In this document: in pieces, positions 33,929 through 41,878 of the stretch
Position numbering within the stretch: position 1 is the first letter of the stretch
Layout: each line of letters starts with the position of its first letter
Origin: Oscillospiraceae bacterium
GTDB lineage: Bacteria; Bacillota; Clostridia; Oscillospirales; Oscillospiraceae
Reading direction: 5' to 3'
DNA length: 64,000 nt
Assembly: GCA_015067615.1 (NCBI GenBank)
Contig: SVMD01000009.1
Coordinates: 29,960 to 93,959 of the forward strand
Program-made: the position numbers and the translations under genes
The notes under the pieces: generated by a model
Told to the model about the DNA's origin: nothing
The model's input: only the letters and a program-made list of their open reading frames with translations
The model's database searches: none

Positions 33929-34782
33929 ATCCCAAAAATTTCAGTATCATCTCCTTCCCTTTCCTGGGTTTGGAGGTAAATCCGCCCCGGACCATCACCC
34001 TGGGGCCCCTGACCATCCATTTTTACGGCCTGATCATCGCCCTGGGTCTGGTGCTGGCGGTGATGTACTGCTGCCGCCGGAGCAAAGAGTTCGGCATCAA
34101 AGAGGATGACCTCCTGGACGGCGTCCTGTGGGTGACCCCCTTCGCCATTGTCTGCGCCCGGGCCTATTACTGCGTATTCTCCTGGGACCAGTACGCCCAC
34201 GACCCCATCTCCGTACTGTATATCTGGAACGGCGGCCTTGCCATCTATGGCGGTGTGCTGGGCGCGGTGCTGGGTGTGGCCGTGTTCTGTAAGATCAAGA
34301 AGCTGAAGATCAGCACGGTGCTGGATATGGTGCTCATCGGCTTCCTCATTGGCCAGTCCCTGGGCCGCTGGGGCAATTTCTTCAACCGGGAGGCCTTCGG
34401 CGCCGAAACCGCCAGCTTCTTCCGGATGGGTCTGCTGAATGATAAGACCGGCGTTACCACCTATTTCCATCCCACCTTCCTGTATGAATCCGTGTGGAAT
34501 GCCGTTGGCTTCTTGCTGCTGCACTTCATCAGCAAGAAGCGGAAATACGACGGCCAGGTGGCACTGTGCTACGCCGCCTGGTACGGCCTGGGCCGGTGCA
34601 TCATCGAGGGTCTCCGGGTGGACAGCCTCTGGTGGGGCCCCTTCCGGGTCAGCCAGCTGCTGGCGGGAATCAGCTGCGTGGCCGCGGTGGCCGTGCTGCT
34701 GTGGCAGAGCTTCAAGCCCCACGACCCCAAAAACCTGTTCGTCAATCAGGTAGCGGCAAAGGAAGAAAAAGAAGAAGAATAA
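33925..34782 (+). CDS. lgt: Prolipoprotein diacylglyceryl transferase
   Basis: A 285-residue integral membrane enzyme that attaches diacylglycerol from phosphatidylglycerol to the lipobox cysteine of prolipoproteins. The protein has about seven membrane helices. The active-site histidine is in LTIHFYGLIIALG near residue 35, and the Lgt signature is GQSLGRWGNFFNREAFG near 148-164. It overlaps the M16 gene by four bases and ends the operon. Its clients in this window include the lipoproteins at 7840, 36848, 50470 and 53002. Confidence 0.96.
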   Translation: MNPKNFSIISFPFLGLEVNPPRTITLGPLTIHFYGLIIALGLVLAVMYCCRRSKEFGIKEDDLLDGVLWVTPFAIVCARAYYCVFSWDQYAHDPISVLYIWNGGLAIYGGVLGAVLGVAVFCKIKKLKISTVLDMVLIGFLIGQSLGRWGNFFNREAFGAETASFFRMGLLNDKTGVTTYFHPTFLYESVWNAVGFLLLHFISKKRKYDGQVALCYAAWYGLGRCIIEGLRVDSLWWGPFRVSQLLAGISCVAAVAVLLWQSFKPHDPKNLFVNQVAAKEEKEEE

Positions 34783-34789
34783 ATTCCAA

Positions 34790-34821
34790 CAGCCCCGGAA
34801 AATCCGGGGCTGCTGCTGTTT
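34790..34821 (+). terminator. Terminator after lgt
   Basis: CAGCCCCGGA and TCCGGGGCTG form a ten-pair stem followed by CTGCTGTTT. A fragment of the repeat-family terminus (GGTAAATTATTGTCCC) follows at 34826-34841. Confidence 0.8.
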
Positions 34822-34846
34822 AATGCGGTAAATTATTGTCCCAAGC

Positions 34847-34878
34847 AAAAATCCGCCGTCCTTTCGGACGGCGGATTT
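34847..34878 (-). terminator. Terminator after the XRE gene
   Basis: AAAAATCCGCCGTCC and GGACGGCGGATTT pair around TTTC; the A run becomes the U tract on the minus strand. The core stem is the same as in the gap terminator at 35599. Confidence 0.9.
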
Positions 34879-34885
34879 GCTGCTC

Positions 34886-35113
34886 TTATTTCCGGGGATA
34901 GGGCTGCTTTTCGTTTGTAAGGCCCAGAAGATAGTCAACGCTGACACCATAGAACTCCGCCAGTCTGGTCCACACTTCACTGGGAATATCCCGGCGGCCA
35001 TTCTCATAGTTGGAGTAGCAGGCCTGGGTACAGTTCAGCAATCTCGCCAGATCCTCCTGTTTCAAATCCCGGTCCTCCCGGAGATTGCGTATTCTTTCAT
35101 ACAAGGCCCTCAC
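34886..35113 (-). CDS. XRE-family helix-turn-helix regulator
   Basis: A 75-residue single-domain DNA-binding protein. The helix-turn-helix is LKQEDLARLLNCTQACYSNY at about residues 16-35, followed by RRDIPSEVWTRLAEFYGVSV and DYLLG, the classic XRE pattern. The most likely start is GTG at 35113, but the ribosome-binding site is ambiguous and a TTG three codons later is possible. It is divergent from a 73-residue gene, and two matching palindromes lie between them, so it probably represses both. Confidence 0.85.
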   Translation of the reverse strand: MRALYERIRNLREDRDLKQEDLARLLNCTQACYSNYENGRRDIPSEVWTRLAEFYGVSVDYLLGLTNEKQPYPRK

Positions 35114-35145
35114 CCCTTTGCTTTGTGATATCTTAAAGTATACAC

Positions 35146-35187
35146 AAAACAAAATGTTATATTGAAATACATAACAAAACGTTATAT
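35146..35187. promoter_or_regulatory. Paired operator-like palindromes between the XRE gene and its divergent neighbour
   Basis: ATAACAAAACGTTAT at 35171-35185 is an inverted repeat ATAAC-N5-GTTAT. A second copy, AAAACAAAATGTTAT, lies at 35146-35160, 25 bases away. ACAAAAYGTTATAT is common to both. A spacing of about 2.4 helical turns between two similar sites fits a dimeric XRE repressor. Confidence 0.65.
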
Positions 35188-35206
35188 AATATACGGGGGT
35201 GAGGAA

Positions 35207-35428
35207 TTGGAACGAGATTCATATCTGCGCTATAAGCAGCTGCAAAAGGAACTGGAAACTGACGGGGAGTATCTGTATCTGCATGAGGTCCGGCGGTCGA
35301 TGGAGCCGGAGTTTCGGGCGCTGATGGGGACGCTGACGGAGGAACAGGCTGCGCTGATCCGGGAATATCTGGGTATCTGCGGCGAGATCGACCAGAGGGA
35401 AACGGAACTTGCCTGCTGTCTCCCCTGA
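35207..35428 (+). CDS. Small helical protein, possibly a DUF6809 relative
   Basis: A 73-residue, mostly helical protein starting at a TTG with GGGGGTGAGG upstream; an alternative TTG at 35162 would place the operators inside the gene. LTEEQAALIREYLGICGEI resembles the helical hairpin of DUF6809-like proteins of clostridial plasmids and phages, which often pair with XRE regulators. It is divergent from an XRE gene. The function is unknown. Confidence 0.55.
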   Translation: MERDSYLRYKQLQKELETDGEYLYLHEVRRSMEPEFRALMGTLTEEQAALIREYLGICGEIDQRETELACCLP

Positions 35429-35434
35429 TGGTGT

Positions 35435-35579
35435 GAATGTAGGGGCGATCATCGATCGCCCGGCGGGGAATTTTTTGAATTCGCATTAGGGTTTGGCGAA
35501 TCCGCAATGTGTACTGCGCGGGCGCTCAGTGAGCGCCCCTACGTTTACGTCATGGCTTTGCGCGTATAAACGATCATTG
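35435..35579. repeat. Type B palindromic element
   Basis: GTAGGGGCGATCATCGATCG on the left and GCTCAGTGAGCGCCCCTAC on the right are inverted, with the right terminus TAAACGATCATT. The centre GAATTCGCATTAGGGTTTGG matches the elements at 24770 and 1259. The left terminus is missing. Confidence 0.75.
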
Positions 35580-35598
35580 TGCTTCAAAGTGCACAGAG

Positions 35599-35628
35599 AA
35601 AAAAGCCGCCGTCCTTTCGGACGGCGGC
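35599..35628 (-). terminator. Terminator after gap
   Basis: AAAAAAGCCGCCGTCC and GGACGGCGGC pair around TTTC, giving a strong stem and U tract on the minus strand. Confidence 0.9.
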
Positions 35629-35656
35629 TGATTTTGTTTGGCAGAACTACCTTGAA

Positions 35657-36679
35657 TTACAGCAGGTTAGCGAAGTGCTTGATGGTGCGGCACATCTGGC
35701 TGGTGTAGGAGTTCTCGTTGTCGTACCAGGACACGACCTGAACCTGAGTGGTGCCGTTGCCCAGATCCATGACCATGGTCTGAGTAGCATCAAACAGGGA
35801 GCCGAAGCGCATGCCGATGATGTCGGAGGAGACGATGGGATCCTCGGTGTAGCCGTAGGACTCGTTGGCAGCGGCCTTCATAGCAGCGTTGATCTGCTCG
35901 ACGGTGACATTGCCCTCAACAACAGCGTTCAGCATGGTGGTGGAGCCGGTGGGGGTGGGGATACGCTGAGCAGCGCCGATCAGCTTGCCGTTCAGCTCGG
36001 GGATGACCAGGCCGATAGCCTTGGCAGCGCCGGTGGAGTTGGGAACGATGTTCACAGCGCCAGCGCGGGCACGACGCAGGTCGCCCTTGCGGTGGGGGCC
36101 GTCCAGGATCATCTGGTCGCCGGTGTAGGCGTGGATGGTGCACATAATGCCGGACTTGATGGGAGCCAGGTCGTTCAGAGCCTTAGCCATGGGAGCCAGG
36201 CAGTTGGTGGTGCAGGAAGCAGCGGAGATGATGTTGTCTTCCTTGGTCAGCTTCTCGTGGTTGACATTGTAAACGATGGTGGGCAGGTCGTTGCCGGCGG
36301 GAGCGGAGATAACGACCTTCTTGGCGCCGGCGTCGATGTGAGCCTGAGCCTTAGCCTTGCTGGTGTAGAAGCCGGTGCACTCCAGGACAACGTCGACACC
36401 CAGCTCGCCCCAGGGCAGCTCGGCAGCGTTAGCCTTAGCGTAGATGGTCAGCTTCTTGCCGTCGACAACGATGAAGTCCTCGCCAGCCTCGACAGTGTGG
36501 GTGCCGAAGGGAGCAGCGTAAGCGCCCTGGGTGGAGTCGTACTTCAGCAGGTGAGCCAGCATCTTGGGGGAGGTCAGGTCGTTGATGGCGACGATCTCGA
36601 AGCCCTCAGCGCCGAACATCTGACGGAATGCCAGACGGCCGATACGGCCAAAACCATTGATAGCAACTTTAACAGACAT
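35657..36679 (-). CDS. gap: Glyceraldehyde-3-phosphate dehydrogenase
   Basis: A 340-residue glycolytic enzyme that oxidises glyceraldehyde 3-phosphate with NAD+ and phosphate. The NAD-binding start is [18 protein letters not shown], the catalytic cysteine is in [16 protein letters not shown] near residue 152, and the C-terminal signature is [15 protein letters not shown]. The start at 36679 has GGAGG eight bases upstream; a nearer upstream ATG overlaps that site. It has its own promoter and terminator and is not clustered with other glycolytic genes here. Confidence 0.97.
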   Translation of the reverse strand: MSVKVAINGFGRIGRLAFRQMFGAEGFEIVAINDLTSPKMLAHLLKYDSTQGAYAAPFGTHTVEAGEDFIVVDGKKLTIYAKANAAELPWGELGVDVVLECTGFYTSKAKAQAHIDAGAKKVVISAPAGNDLPTIVYNVNHEKLTKEDNIISAASCTTNCLAPMAKALNDLAPIKSGIMCTIHAYTGDQMILDGPHRKGDLRRARAGAVNIVPNSTGAAKAIGLVIPELNGKLIGAAQRIPTPTGSTTMLNAVVEGNVTVEQINAAMKAAANESYGYTEDPIVSSDIIGMRFGSLFDATQTMVMDLGNGTTQVQVVSWYDNENSYTSQMCRTIKHFANLL

Positions 36680-36764
36680 TGGAATATCCTCCATTTCAAA
36701 ATTACCGCTTTTGCGGTATATTTAGACTGTTTTGTTCCGAATTTCGATACATCCGGACGGAATT

Positions 36765-36793
36765 ATTATACAATAACGTTTCCAGAATGTAAA
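36765..36793 (-). promoter_or_regulatory. Promoter for gap
   Basis: TTTACA (36793-36788) and TATAAT (36770-36765) on the minus strand are 17 bases apart; the start codon is about 85 bases downstream, leaving a leader of about 75 bases. Confidence 0.78.
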
Positions 36794-36847
36794 CTGGCAG
36801 ATATGTTAAAATCCGCTTATTTTTGTACCGCTTTTAATGCAAAATGC

Positions 36848-37963
36848 TTATTCCCACTCCACAGTGGACTTCAGAGGTGCCAGGGCGATATAGCTGCTGC
36901 CCACACCCAGCTCCAGGGGAGTACCGTCCTCCAGGGTAAAGAGGATGGGCTTGTCCATGCTCTCGTGGACCCATTTGATGGGGATGATTTTGCCGCCGCA
37001 GGCGAAGTAGCCCTCACCACTGCCGATCAGATCGGCCACGTGGTAAACACCATCGTTGTAGACGGTGCAGAGCATCACAATGACGTTTTCAAAGCAAACA
37101 TCCCGGTCTTCCGCATCGTCGTACACAGCCTTGCCGTACTGGAAGAACTGATAGTTGCCCCGGTCGGCATCATATTCCATAATGGTCTGCTTGGTAGTAT
37201 TGTCGTGCTTCAGGTTGATCTGAATGCGGCTAGCGTCCTCGCCGTCCAGGGGGGTGCCGTCCTGGGTAAAGACCAGGCCGTAATCGGCGTCCTCCTTCCG
37301 GGTGGTCCGGATGCCCTTCTCGGCGGCATACTTCAGACTTTCCTCACCCTTGATGAACAGGCAGTGCTCCCATTTGAAGCCCCGGTTCACACGATCCTGA
37401 TCCCGGAAGTAGTAATCGGCCAGTTCGCTCTCCACGCTGACATAGTCAACGCCTGCCTGATTCCGGTCCCGGAGCACCGCATCAGAGCCACTGGCGTGGA
37501 AAACCACGGCATCATAGATCTGGCACAGATCGGTGAAATTATAGCGCAGGCTGCGGACGGAGCCCACGGCGGAAACCTCGGTGATATCGGAGAACAGAGC
37601 CAGACCACGGGTGGCGTGATCGTTGACAAACATTTCGAAGAACAGGTCTGCCTTGCCGACGCCGTACATGGGCATGGCACCGGCCACATTGTTGATGGTC
37701 ACAGCGAAGGTACGGCTGTTGGATTCTTCCTCCAGGACTTCGCCGGTGAGGGGATTGGTATAGACCACGGGGGCCTCGGTGGGCGCCTCGGTAGGTGCCT
37801 CAGTCGGTGCTTCCGTGGGGGCTTCGGTGGTGGGGGGAGTGGTGACAGGAGCTTCGGTGGTAGGTGCCTCCGTGGCGGGGGCGGTGGTTTCTGCGTCGGG
37901 GGCGCCGGAGCAGCCGCACAGCAGCAGGCAGAGCGCCAACAGCAGAGCAATGGGCTTTTTCAT
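36848..37963 (-). CDS. DUF3048 (YerB-like) lipoprotein with a TEAP-repeat linker
   Basis: A 371-residue exported lipoprotein. The signal peptide MKKPIALLLALCLLLCGC gives a lipidated cysteine at about residue 18. A flexible linker (about 25-65) contains repeated APTEAP units that place the globular domain away from the membrane. The globular part matches DUF3048: NPLTGEVLEE, RTFAVTINNVAGAMPMYGVG and VGSVRSLRYNFTDLC. Bacillus YerB is the best-known member and its function is unclear. The linker repeats may vary in number between strains. Confidence 0.9.
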   Translation of the reverse strand: MKKPIALLLALCLLLCGCSGAPDAETTAPATEAPTTEAPVTTPPTTEAPTEAPTEAPTEAPTEAPVVYTNPLTGEVLEEESNSRTFAVTINNVAGAMPMYGVGKADLFFEMFVNDHATRGLALFSDITEVSAVGSVRSLRYNFTDLCQIYDAVVFHASGSDAVLRDRNQAGVDYVSVESELADYYFRDQDRVNRGFKWEHCLFIKGEESLKYAAEKGIRTTRKEDADYGLVFTQDGTPLDGEDASRIQINLKHDNTTKQTIMEYDADRGNYQFFQYGKAVYDDAEDRDVCFENVIVMLCTVYNDGVYHVADLIGSGEGYFACGGKIIPIKWVHESMDKPILFTLEDGTPLELGVGSSYIALAPLKSTVEWE

Positions 37964-38080
37964 AAAAAATACGTCCTTTCCTTGGATATATGAAGCTTTT
38001 GCAGAGCTTTTGATATTATATCATAAACTTCAGAAAAATAAAAGGCCTAACCGCAGATCTGTCCGGCAAAGCTGCCGGGG

Positions 38081-38109
38081 TTGAAAATATAGGTTCTGCG
38101 TGGTATCAT
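38081..38109 (+). promoter_or_regulatory. Promoter for the radical SAM gene
   Basis: TTGAAA (38081-38086) and TATCAT (38104-38109) are 17 bases apart, about 24 bases before the TTG start. Confidence 0.65.
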
Positions 38110-38132
38110 GAGCCAAAAGGAGGGGATCACTC

Positions 38133-38990
38133 TTGAATTATGCAAACTGCGAACTGTGTCCCCGGCGCTGCGGCGTGAACCGGACCGCAGGGCAGAAGGG
38201 CCGCTGCGGCTGCCCGGATACGGCCCTGATCGCCAAGACCATGCTCCACAAGTGGGAGGAGCCGGCCCTGGCAGGCAACGGCGGCAGCGGCGCTGTTTTC
38301 TTCGGCGGCTGCACCTTAGGCTGCGTCTACTGCCAGAACCGTGCCATCAGCGCCCGGCCTGTGGGCAAGGCTGTTGACAGCGCCCAGCTGCGGCAGATCA
38401 TGGAGGATCTCATCGAACAGGGCGCAGAAAATATCGACCTGGTGACCCCCACCCAGTATCTGCCCACCATCCTGCCTGCCCTGGAGCCCAGACTGCCGGT
38501 ACCGGTGGTCTATAACTGCGGCGGCTACGAGCGGGTGGAGACATTAAAAATGCTGGAGGGCAAGGTGGATATCTACCTGCCGGACCTGAAATACGCGGAC
38601 AACCGGCTGGCAAGGGCCCTGTCCGGAGCCCCGGACTATTTTGAGACCGCCTGCGCAGCCATCCGGGAGATGGTCCGCCAGACCGGCCCCGTGGTTTGGG
38701 AGGGGGAGAAGATCAAAAGCGGCGTCATCGTCCGGCATCTGATCCTGCCGGGGTTTGTGGACAATTCCCTGAAGGTTCTGGACTGGCTGGGTGAGAATTT
38801 TGCCCCGGGAGAGATCCTGGTGAGCCTGATGCGCCAGTACACCCCCATGCCCGGACTTCCTGCCCCCCTGAACCGGCCTATTACCGACGAGGAATACGAC
38901 GCGGTCCTCAGCTGGATGTACTTAAATGACCTGGAAGGGTTCACCCAGGATAAAACAGCCGCGGACCAACAGTACATTCCGGATTTCTGA
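38133..38990 (+). CDS. COG1313-type radical SAM protein (PflA-like)
   Basis: A 285-residue radical SAM enzyme of the group annotated as putative pyruvate formate-lyase activating enzyme (PflX/COG1313). The N-terminal cysteine cluster CELCPRRCGVNRTAGQKG and RCGC is a probable second metal site. The SAM cluster motif CTLGCVYC lies at about residues 63-70 in FFGGCTLGCVYCQN. The start is TTG at 38133 with AAAAGGAGGGG upstream. No glycyl-radical enzyme gene is adjacent, so the substrate is unknown. NrdD at 14765 has its own activase. Confidence 0.85.
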   Translation: MNYANCELCPRRCGVNRTAGQKGRCGCPDTALIAKTMLHKWEEPALAGNGGSGAVFFGGCTLGCVYCQNRAISARPVGKAVDSAQLRQIMEDLIEQGAENIDLVTPTQYLPTILPALEPRLPVPVVYNCGGYERVETLKMLEGKVDIYLPDLKYADNRLARALSGAPDYFETACAAIREMVRQTGPVVWEGEKIKSGVIVRHLILPGFVDNSLKVLDWLGENFAPGEILVSLMRQYTPMPGLPAPLNRPITDEEYDAVLSWMYLNDLEGFTQDKTAADQQYIPDF

Positions 38991-38994
38991 TGAG

Positions 38995-39023
38995 AAAAAT
39001 CCCGCATCCGTCTGGATGCGGGA
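38995..39023 (-). terminator. Terminator after the membrane protein at 39031
   Basis: CCCGCATCC and GGATGCGGG pair around GTCT, with AAAAAT upstream giving the U run on the minus strand. It may also stop the converging radical SAM transcript. Confidence 0.88.
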
Positions 39024-39030
39024 TTTGCGC

Positions 39031-40023
39031 TTATTTTGCGGCCTTCATGGCTGCCTTGTAGGCCTTGCGGTTCTCGTTGGTGTAGCCCAGCAGAGCGTCG
39101 GGATTCTGTTCGGCGATTCTTGCCAGTGCGTCACCGATGTAGCCCTCCCGGTCGGCCCGGTTCAGGTCGATGATGCCCTCCACGCCCATCCAGGGGGTGC
39201 CGGCCATCAGATAGGAGCTGACCACCACAAAGTTCCGGCGCTGCTCCTGCTTGTAGGCCCAGAGAATATCGCTGTAGGCCACCACGGCGCCGGTGCCCTT
39301 GCCGAAGATGAAGTCCTGGGTCAGGATGCCCCGGTTCTTGCCGATGACCAGATGGTTCACAGGGTTTTCCAGCTGCTGGGCAGCCTTTTCCAGCAGGCAG
39401 CGCTCCTCCAGCACCTTCAGGCACTTCTTTGCCACCTTGGCGGCCCGGGTCTGGAAGATGATGCACAGCAGGGCGAACAGGCCGCTGAACAGGGCGCCCA
39501 GGAACCAGCCGGCGCTGTTTTCCGCACCCACAGAGGTGGTGGCGTTCAGGAACAGGGTGCCAAAATACTGCTCATACTCCGCCTCGCTGATGCTCCAGGA
39601 CTGGGACAGGCTCTCCTTGATGGTGTCGGTGGTGGTCTGGACATAGCCCACCAGGTGGTAGGGCTCAGGCATGGGCTCGGAATCGGAAGCCCGGTTCCAG
39701 TAGACCTGCTGAGCGGTCATGGCCTTATACTGGCTGTCCTTCAGCCGGACGGTGTACATGTAGCCATAGGCGTCCTCTACGGTGTAGTAAATGGCATCGT
39801 CATACTGGTACAGCCAGTTGCTGACGCCCACCACGTCGATATAGGCCATGGTGCCGGTTTCGGTCTCCGAGGGGAAGAACTCCACCGGGTCGGGGGTCTC
39901 GGCGCCCATTTCTGCCAGGCCCATGATCAGCGTCAGAACCAGCAGCAGGCTGAACACCACGCAGCCCAGGCGGACCAGGGCGTTGGGCATGATATACTTT
40001 TTGATGATCTTCTTGGGATCCAT
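39031..40023 (-). CDS. Two-helix membrane protein of unknown function
   Basis: A 330-residue protein with two predicted membrane helices, at about 17-38 (LVRLGCVVFSLLLVLTLIMG) and 168-190 (GWFLGALFSGLFALLCIIF). The roughly 130 residues between them are probably outside the cell and are rich in Tyr, Thr and acidic residues. The C-terminal cytoplasmic part has FIFGKGTGAVVAYSDILWAY, a PH-like-looking strand pattern, then DREGYIGDALARIAEQNPD. I do not recognise the family with confidence. It is monocistronic or loosely linked to the polysaccharide deacetylase gene upstream. Confidence 0.75.
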   Translation of the reverse strand: MDPKKIIKKYIMPNALVRLGCVVFSLLLVLTLIMGLAEMGAETPDPVEFFPSETETGTMAYIDVVGVSNWLYQYDDAIYYTVEDAYGYMYTVRLKDSQYKAMTAQQVYWNRASDSEPMPEPYHLVGYVQTTTDTIKESLSQSWSISEAEYEQYFGTLFLNATTSVGAENSAGWFLGALFSGLFALLCIIFQTRAAKVAKKCLKVLEERCLLEKAAQQLENPVNHLVIGKNRGILTQDFIFGKGTGAVVAYSDILWAYKQEQRRNFVVVSSYLMAGTPWMGVEGIIDLNRADREGYIGDALARIAEQNPDALLGYTNENRKAYKAAMKAAK

Positions 40024-40062
40024 CTCTTCTTTCCTCCTTTTTGCGGATCAATTTCCACAAAA

Positions 40063-40091
40063 AGGATATCACAATCCGGCAGAAAGGGCAA
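40063..40091 (-). promoter_or_regulatory. Possible promoter for the membrane protein gene
   Basis: TTGCCC (40091-40086) and TATCCT (40068-40063) on the minus strand are 17 bases apart and about 40 bases before the start codon; the match to consensus is moderate. Confidence 0.5.
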
Positions 40092-40128
40092 GAGGTGCCC
40101 TCCATTTTCAGTAAATCTTAAGAAAGCA

Positions 40129-40752
40129 TCACTGCCGTGTTACCCGGACTCTGGCCAGCTCCGCCAGGGTCACCAGGGTGAATTTCTGCTGCAGCAGCTC
40201 CACCATATTCAGCGCAGCCGGAACAGAGCAGCCGGAGATCCGGATCACATCCCCGGAGCGGACCCGGCCCATGAAGCTCATACTTCGTGCCGAGGCGTCG
40301 GGACCCGCCGCCGGATCCAGGTCCCATTGTCCCGGAATGAGTCCGAGGGCCCCGGCTACCTGACGGGCAGCATCGGTGCAGCGGTCCCGGGTCCGCCAGA
40401 ACCGGAGTCGGCTGCCCTTGGGCAGGCAGCCCTGGACCGTATCAAACTGCCCGGCGATGTCCCGGCGGCTGAGGAGGGCCCCATCCCGGCGGCAGTTTAC
40501 CAGGATACCAACCTCGTGACCCCGGTCGGCAATCTGTGCCCCCAGCCCGGGATTCTGTTCCAGCGCCGCCGCATCCAGGAAGAAGGTGGCCCGGGCCCTG
40601 CGGCGGTCCAGCCCCGCCAGCAGCTCCCGAAGCTCCAGGGGCGAGAAATCCCCCTCAAAGGTCAGGGCGATGGGTGGCTTTTCCTCTGCGGCCATAGTCC
40701 CGGGAGCAAACAGAAAGAACAGACAGCATAGCAAGCATAAAAATCTGCGCAT
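40129..40752 (-). CDS. Polysaccharide deacetylase-like protein with degenerate active site
   Basis: A 207-residue exported protein: signal peptide about 1-20 (MRRFLCLLCCLFFLFAPGTM), then a NodB-homology fold. The first catalytic motif, normally TFDDGP, reads TFEGDF, so the metal and base aspartates are lost. The second, normally HxxxxH after GHEIGNHT, reads GHEVGILVNCRR, so the second metal histidine is also lost. The structural RARATFFLDA strand is kept. Deacetylation is therefore unlikely; it may be a glycan-binding pseudoenzyme. The start MRRFLC at 40752 is preferred because the upstream frame comes from the adjacent repeat. Confidence 0.8.
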   Translation of the reverse strand: MRRFLCLLCCLFFLFAPGTMAAEEKPPIALTFEGDFSPLELRELLAGLDRRRARATFFLDAAALEQNPGLGAQIADRGHEVGILVNCRRDGALLSRRDIAGQFDTVQGCLPKGSRLRFWRTRDRCTDAARQVAGALGLIPGQWDLDPAAGPDASARSMSFMGRVRSGDVIRISGCSVPAALNMVELLQQKFTLVTLAELARVRVTRQ

Positions 40753-40778
40753 GGCGAAGCTCCTTTCTTGTTGGTGAT

Positions 40779-40962
40779 GTAAATTATCGTTTACAATAGC
40801 TTCCCCCTGGGGGGAAGCTGGCACCGCGTTAGCGGTGACTGATGAGGGGAACACCCTGCGATGACCGGAAATGTAACGTTTTTCCTACTGCGGTCCCCTC
40901 ATCCGCCCCTTCGGGGCACCTTCCCCCCAGGGGGAAGGTATTACGCTAAACGATAATTTATC
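40779..40962. repeat. Type A palindromic element, well-preserved copy
   Basis: The termini are GTAAATTATCGTTTA and CTAAACGATAATTTATC. The left arm has CTTCCCCCTGGGGGGAAG, the hairpin CACCGCGTTAGCGGTG and CTGATGAGGGGA. The right arm inverted has CTTCCCCCTGGGGGGAAGG, the hairpin CCCCGAAGGGG and GGATGAGGGGA. The second hairpin differs between arms but is self-complementary in both. The centre GGAAATGTAACG is the reverse complement of the one at 52655-52840. The rlmA promoter starts seven bases after its end. Confidence 0.85.
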
Positions 40963-40968
40963 TTATAT

Positions 40969-40997
40969 TTGACGAACCATAAAAAATGGGGTATGAT
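40969..40997 (+). promoter_or_regulatory. Promoter for rlmA
   Basis: TTGACG (40969-40974) and TATGAT (40992-40997) are 17 bases apart. A TATAAT overlaps slightly downstream and could serve as an alternative -10. Confidence 0.75.
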
Positions 40998-41017
40998 ATA
41001 ATATTGGAGGGATACAC

Positions 41018-41821
41018 ATGAAACTGATCTGCCCCGTTTGCTCGGAAGAACTGAATAAACAGGACAGAAGCTATGTCTGTCCCAACCGTCACAGCTTTGA
41101 CGTAGCCCGGCAGGGCTATGTGAATTTGCTGACGGTCCAGCAGAAGCACTCCTTAAACCCCGGCGACACCCGGGAGCAGGTGCTGTCCCGCCGGGCCTTT
41201 CTGGAGGAAGGGCACTATGCCCCCATTCTGAATGCCCTCATCGAAACGGGGAAGGACCTTGGTATCACCGGCCCCATTCTGGACGTGGGCTGCGGCGAGG
41301 GCTATTACTCTGCCCAGCTGGCCCAGGCCCTGAAGGCGGAGCTGGTTGGCTTCGACATCTCCAAGGAGGCCGTCCGCTGCGCCGCCGCCAAATACAAGGG
41401 TCCCACCTGGCTCACCGCCACCGCCGCACACATTCCGGTGGAGGCTGGCAGCGCCCAGCTGGTCACCAGTCTTTTCGCCCTGACCCTGCCGGAGGAGTTT
41501 TCCCGGGTTTTGCAGGAGGGCGGCTGGTACTTCCAGGTTCTGGCCTGCCAGGATCATCTTCTGGGCCTGAAATCCATCATCTACCCGGAGCTGAAATTCA
41601 AGGAGAAGGACTCGGTGCCGGAGCTGCCCGGTTTTGATTTGGTCAAATCCATTCCCATCCGCTTTACCTTCACCGTAGAGGGGGAACAGATTCAGAACCT
41701 GTTCTCCATGACGCCCCATGTGTTCCGCATCGGAAAAGAGGGCGCGGAAAGGCTCAAAAATACCCAAACCCTCACCGATACCGCCAGCTGCGTGTTGAAT
41801 GTGTACCGGAAGCAATCTTAA
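41018..41821 (+). CDS. rlmA: 23S rRNA (guanine-N1-)-methyltransferase, RlmA family
   Basis: A 267-residue methyltransferase for a guanine in 23S rRNA helix 35 (G745 in E. coli; TlrB makes G748 methylation linked to tylosin resistance). The N-terminal zinc finger is CPVCSEEL..YVCPNRHSFD with three cysteines and a histidine. R Q G Y V N L L is the family linker, and the SAM motif is ILDVGCGEGYYSAQL near residue 90. TTGGAGGGATACAC precedes the ATG. It lies 57 bases before prfA and probably leads that operon. Confidence 0.92.
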   Translation: MKLICPVCSEELNKQDRSYVCPNRHSFDVARQGYVNLLTVQQKHSLNPGDTREQVLSRRAFLEEGHYAPILNALIETGKDLGITGPILDVGCGEGYYSAQLAQALKAELVGFDISKEAVRCAAAKYKGPTWLTATAAHIPVEAGSAQLVTSLFALTLPEEFSRVLQEGGWYFQVLACQDHLLGLKSIIYPELKFKEKDSVPELPGFDLVKSIPIRFTFTVEGEQIQNLFSMTPHVFRIGKEGAERLKNTQTLTDTASCVLNVYRKQS

Positions 41822-41878
41822 TTTACCCTGACCGATTTTCTTGATTCGACAAAATACATTCCAATTCAGGAGCGATTT

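Noticed and set aside
35579..37993. An 804-codon open frame on the plus strand
   Set aside because: It runs antisense through gap and the DUF3048 gene, both with clear motifs, promoters and terminators. Its translation is low-complexity Gly/Val/Leu/Asp, typical of antisense frames in GC-rich DNA.
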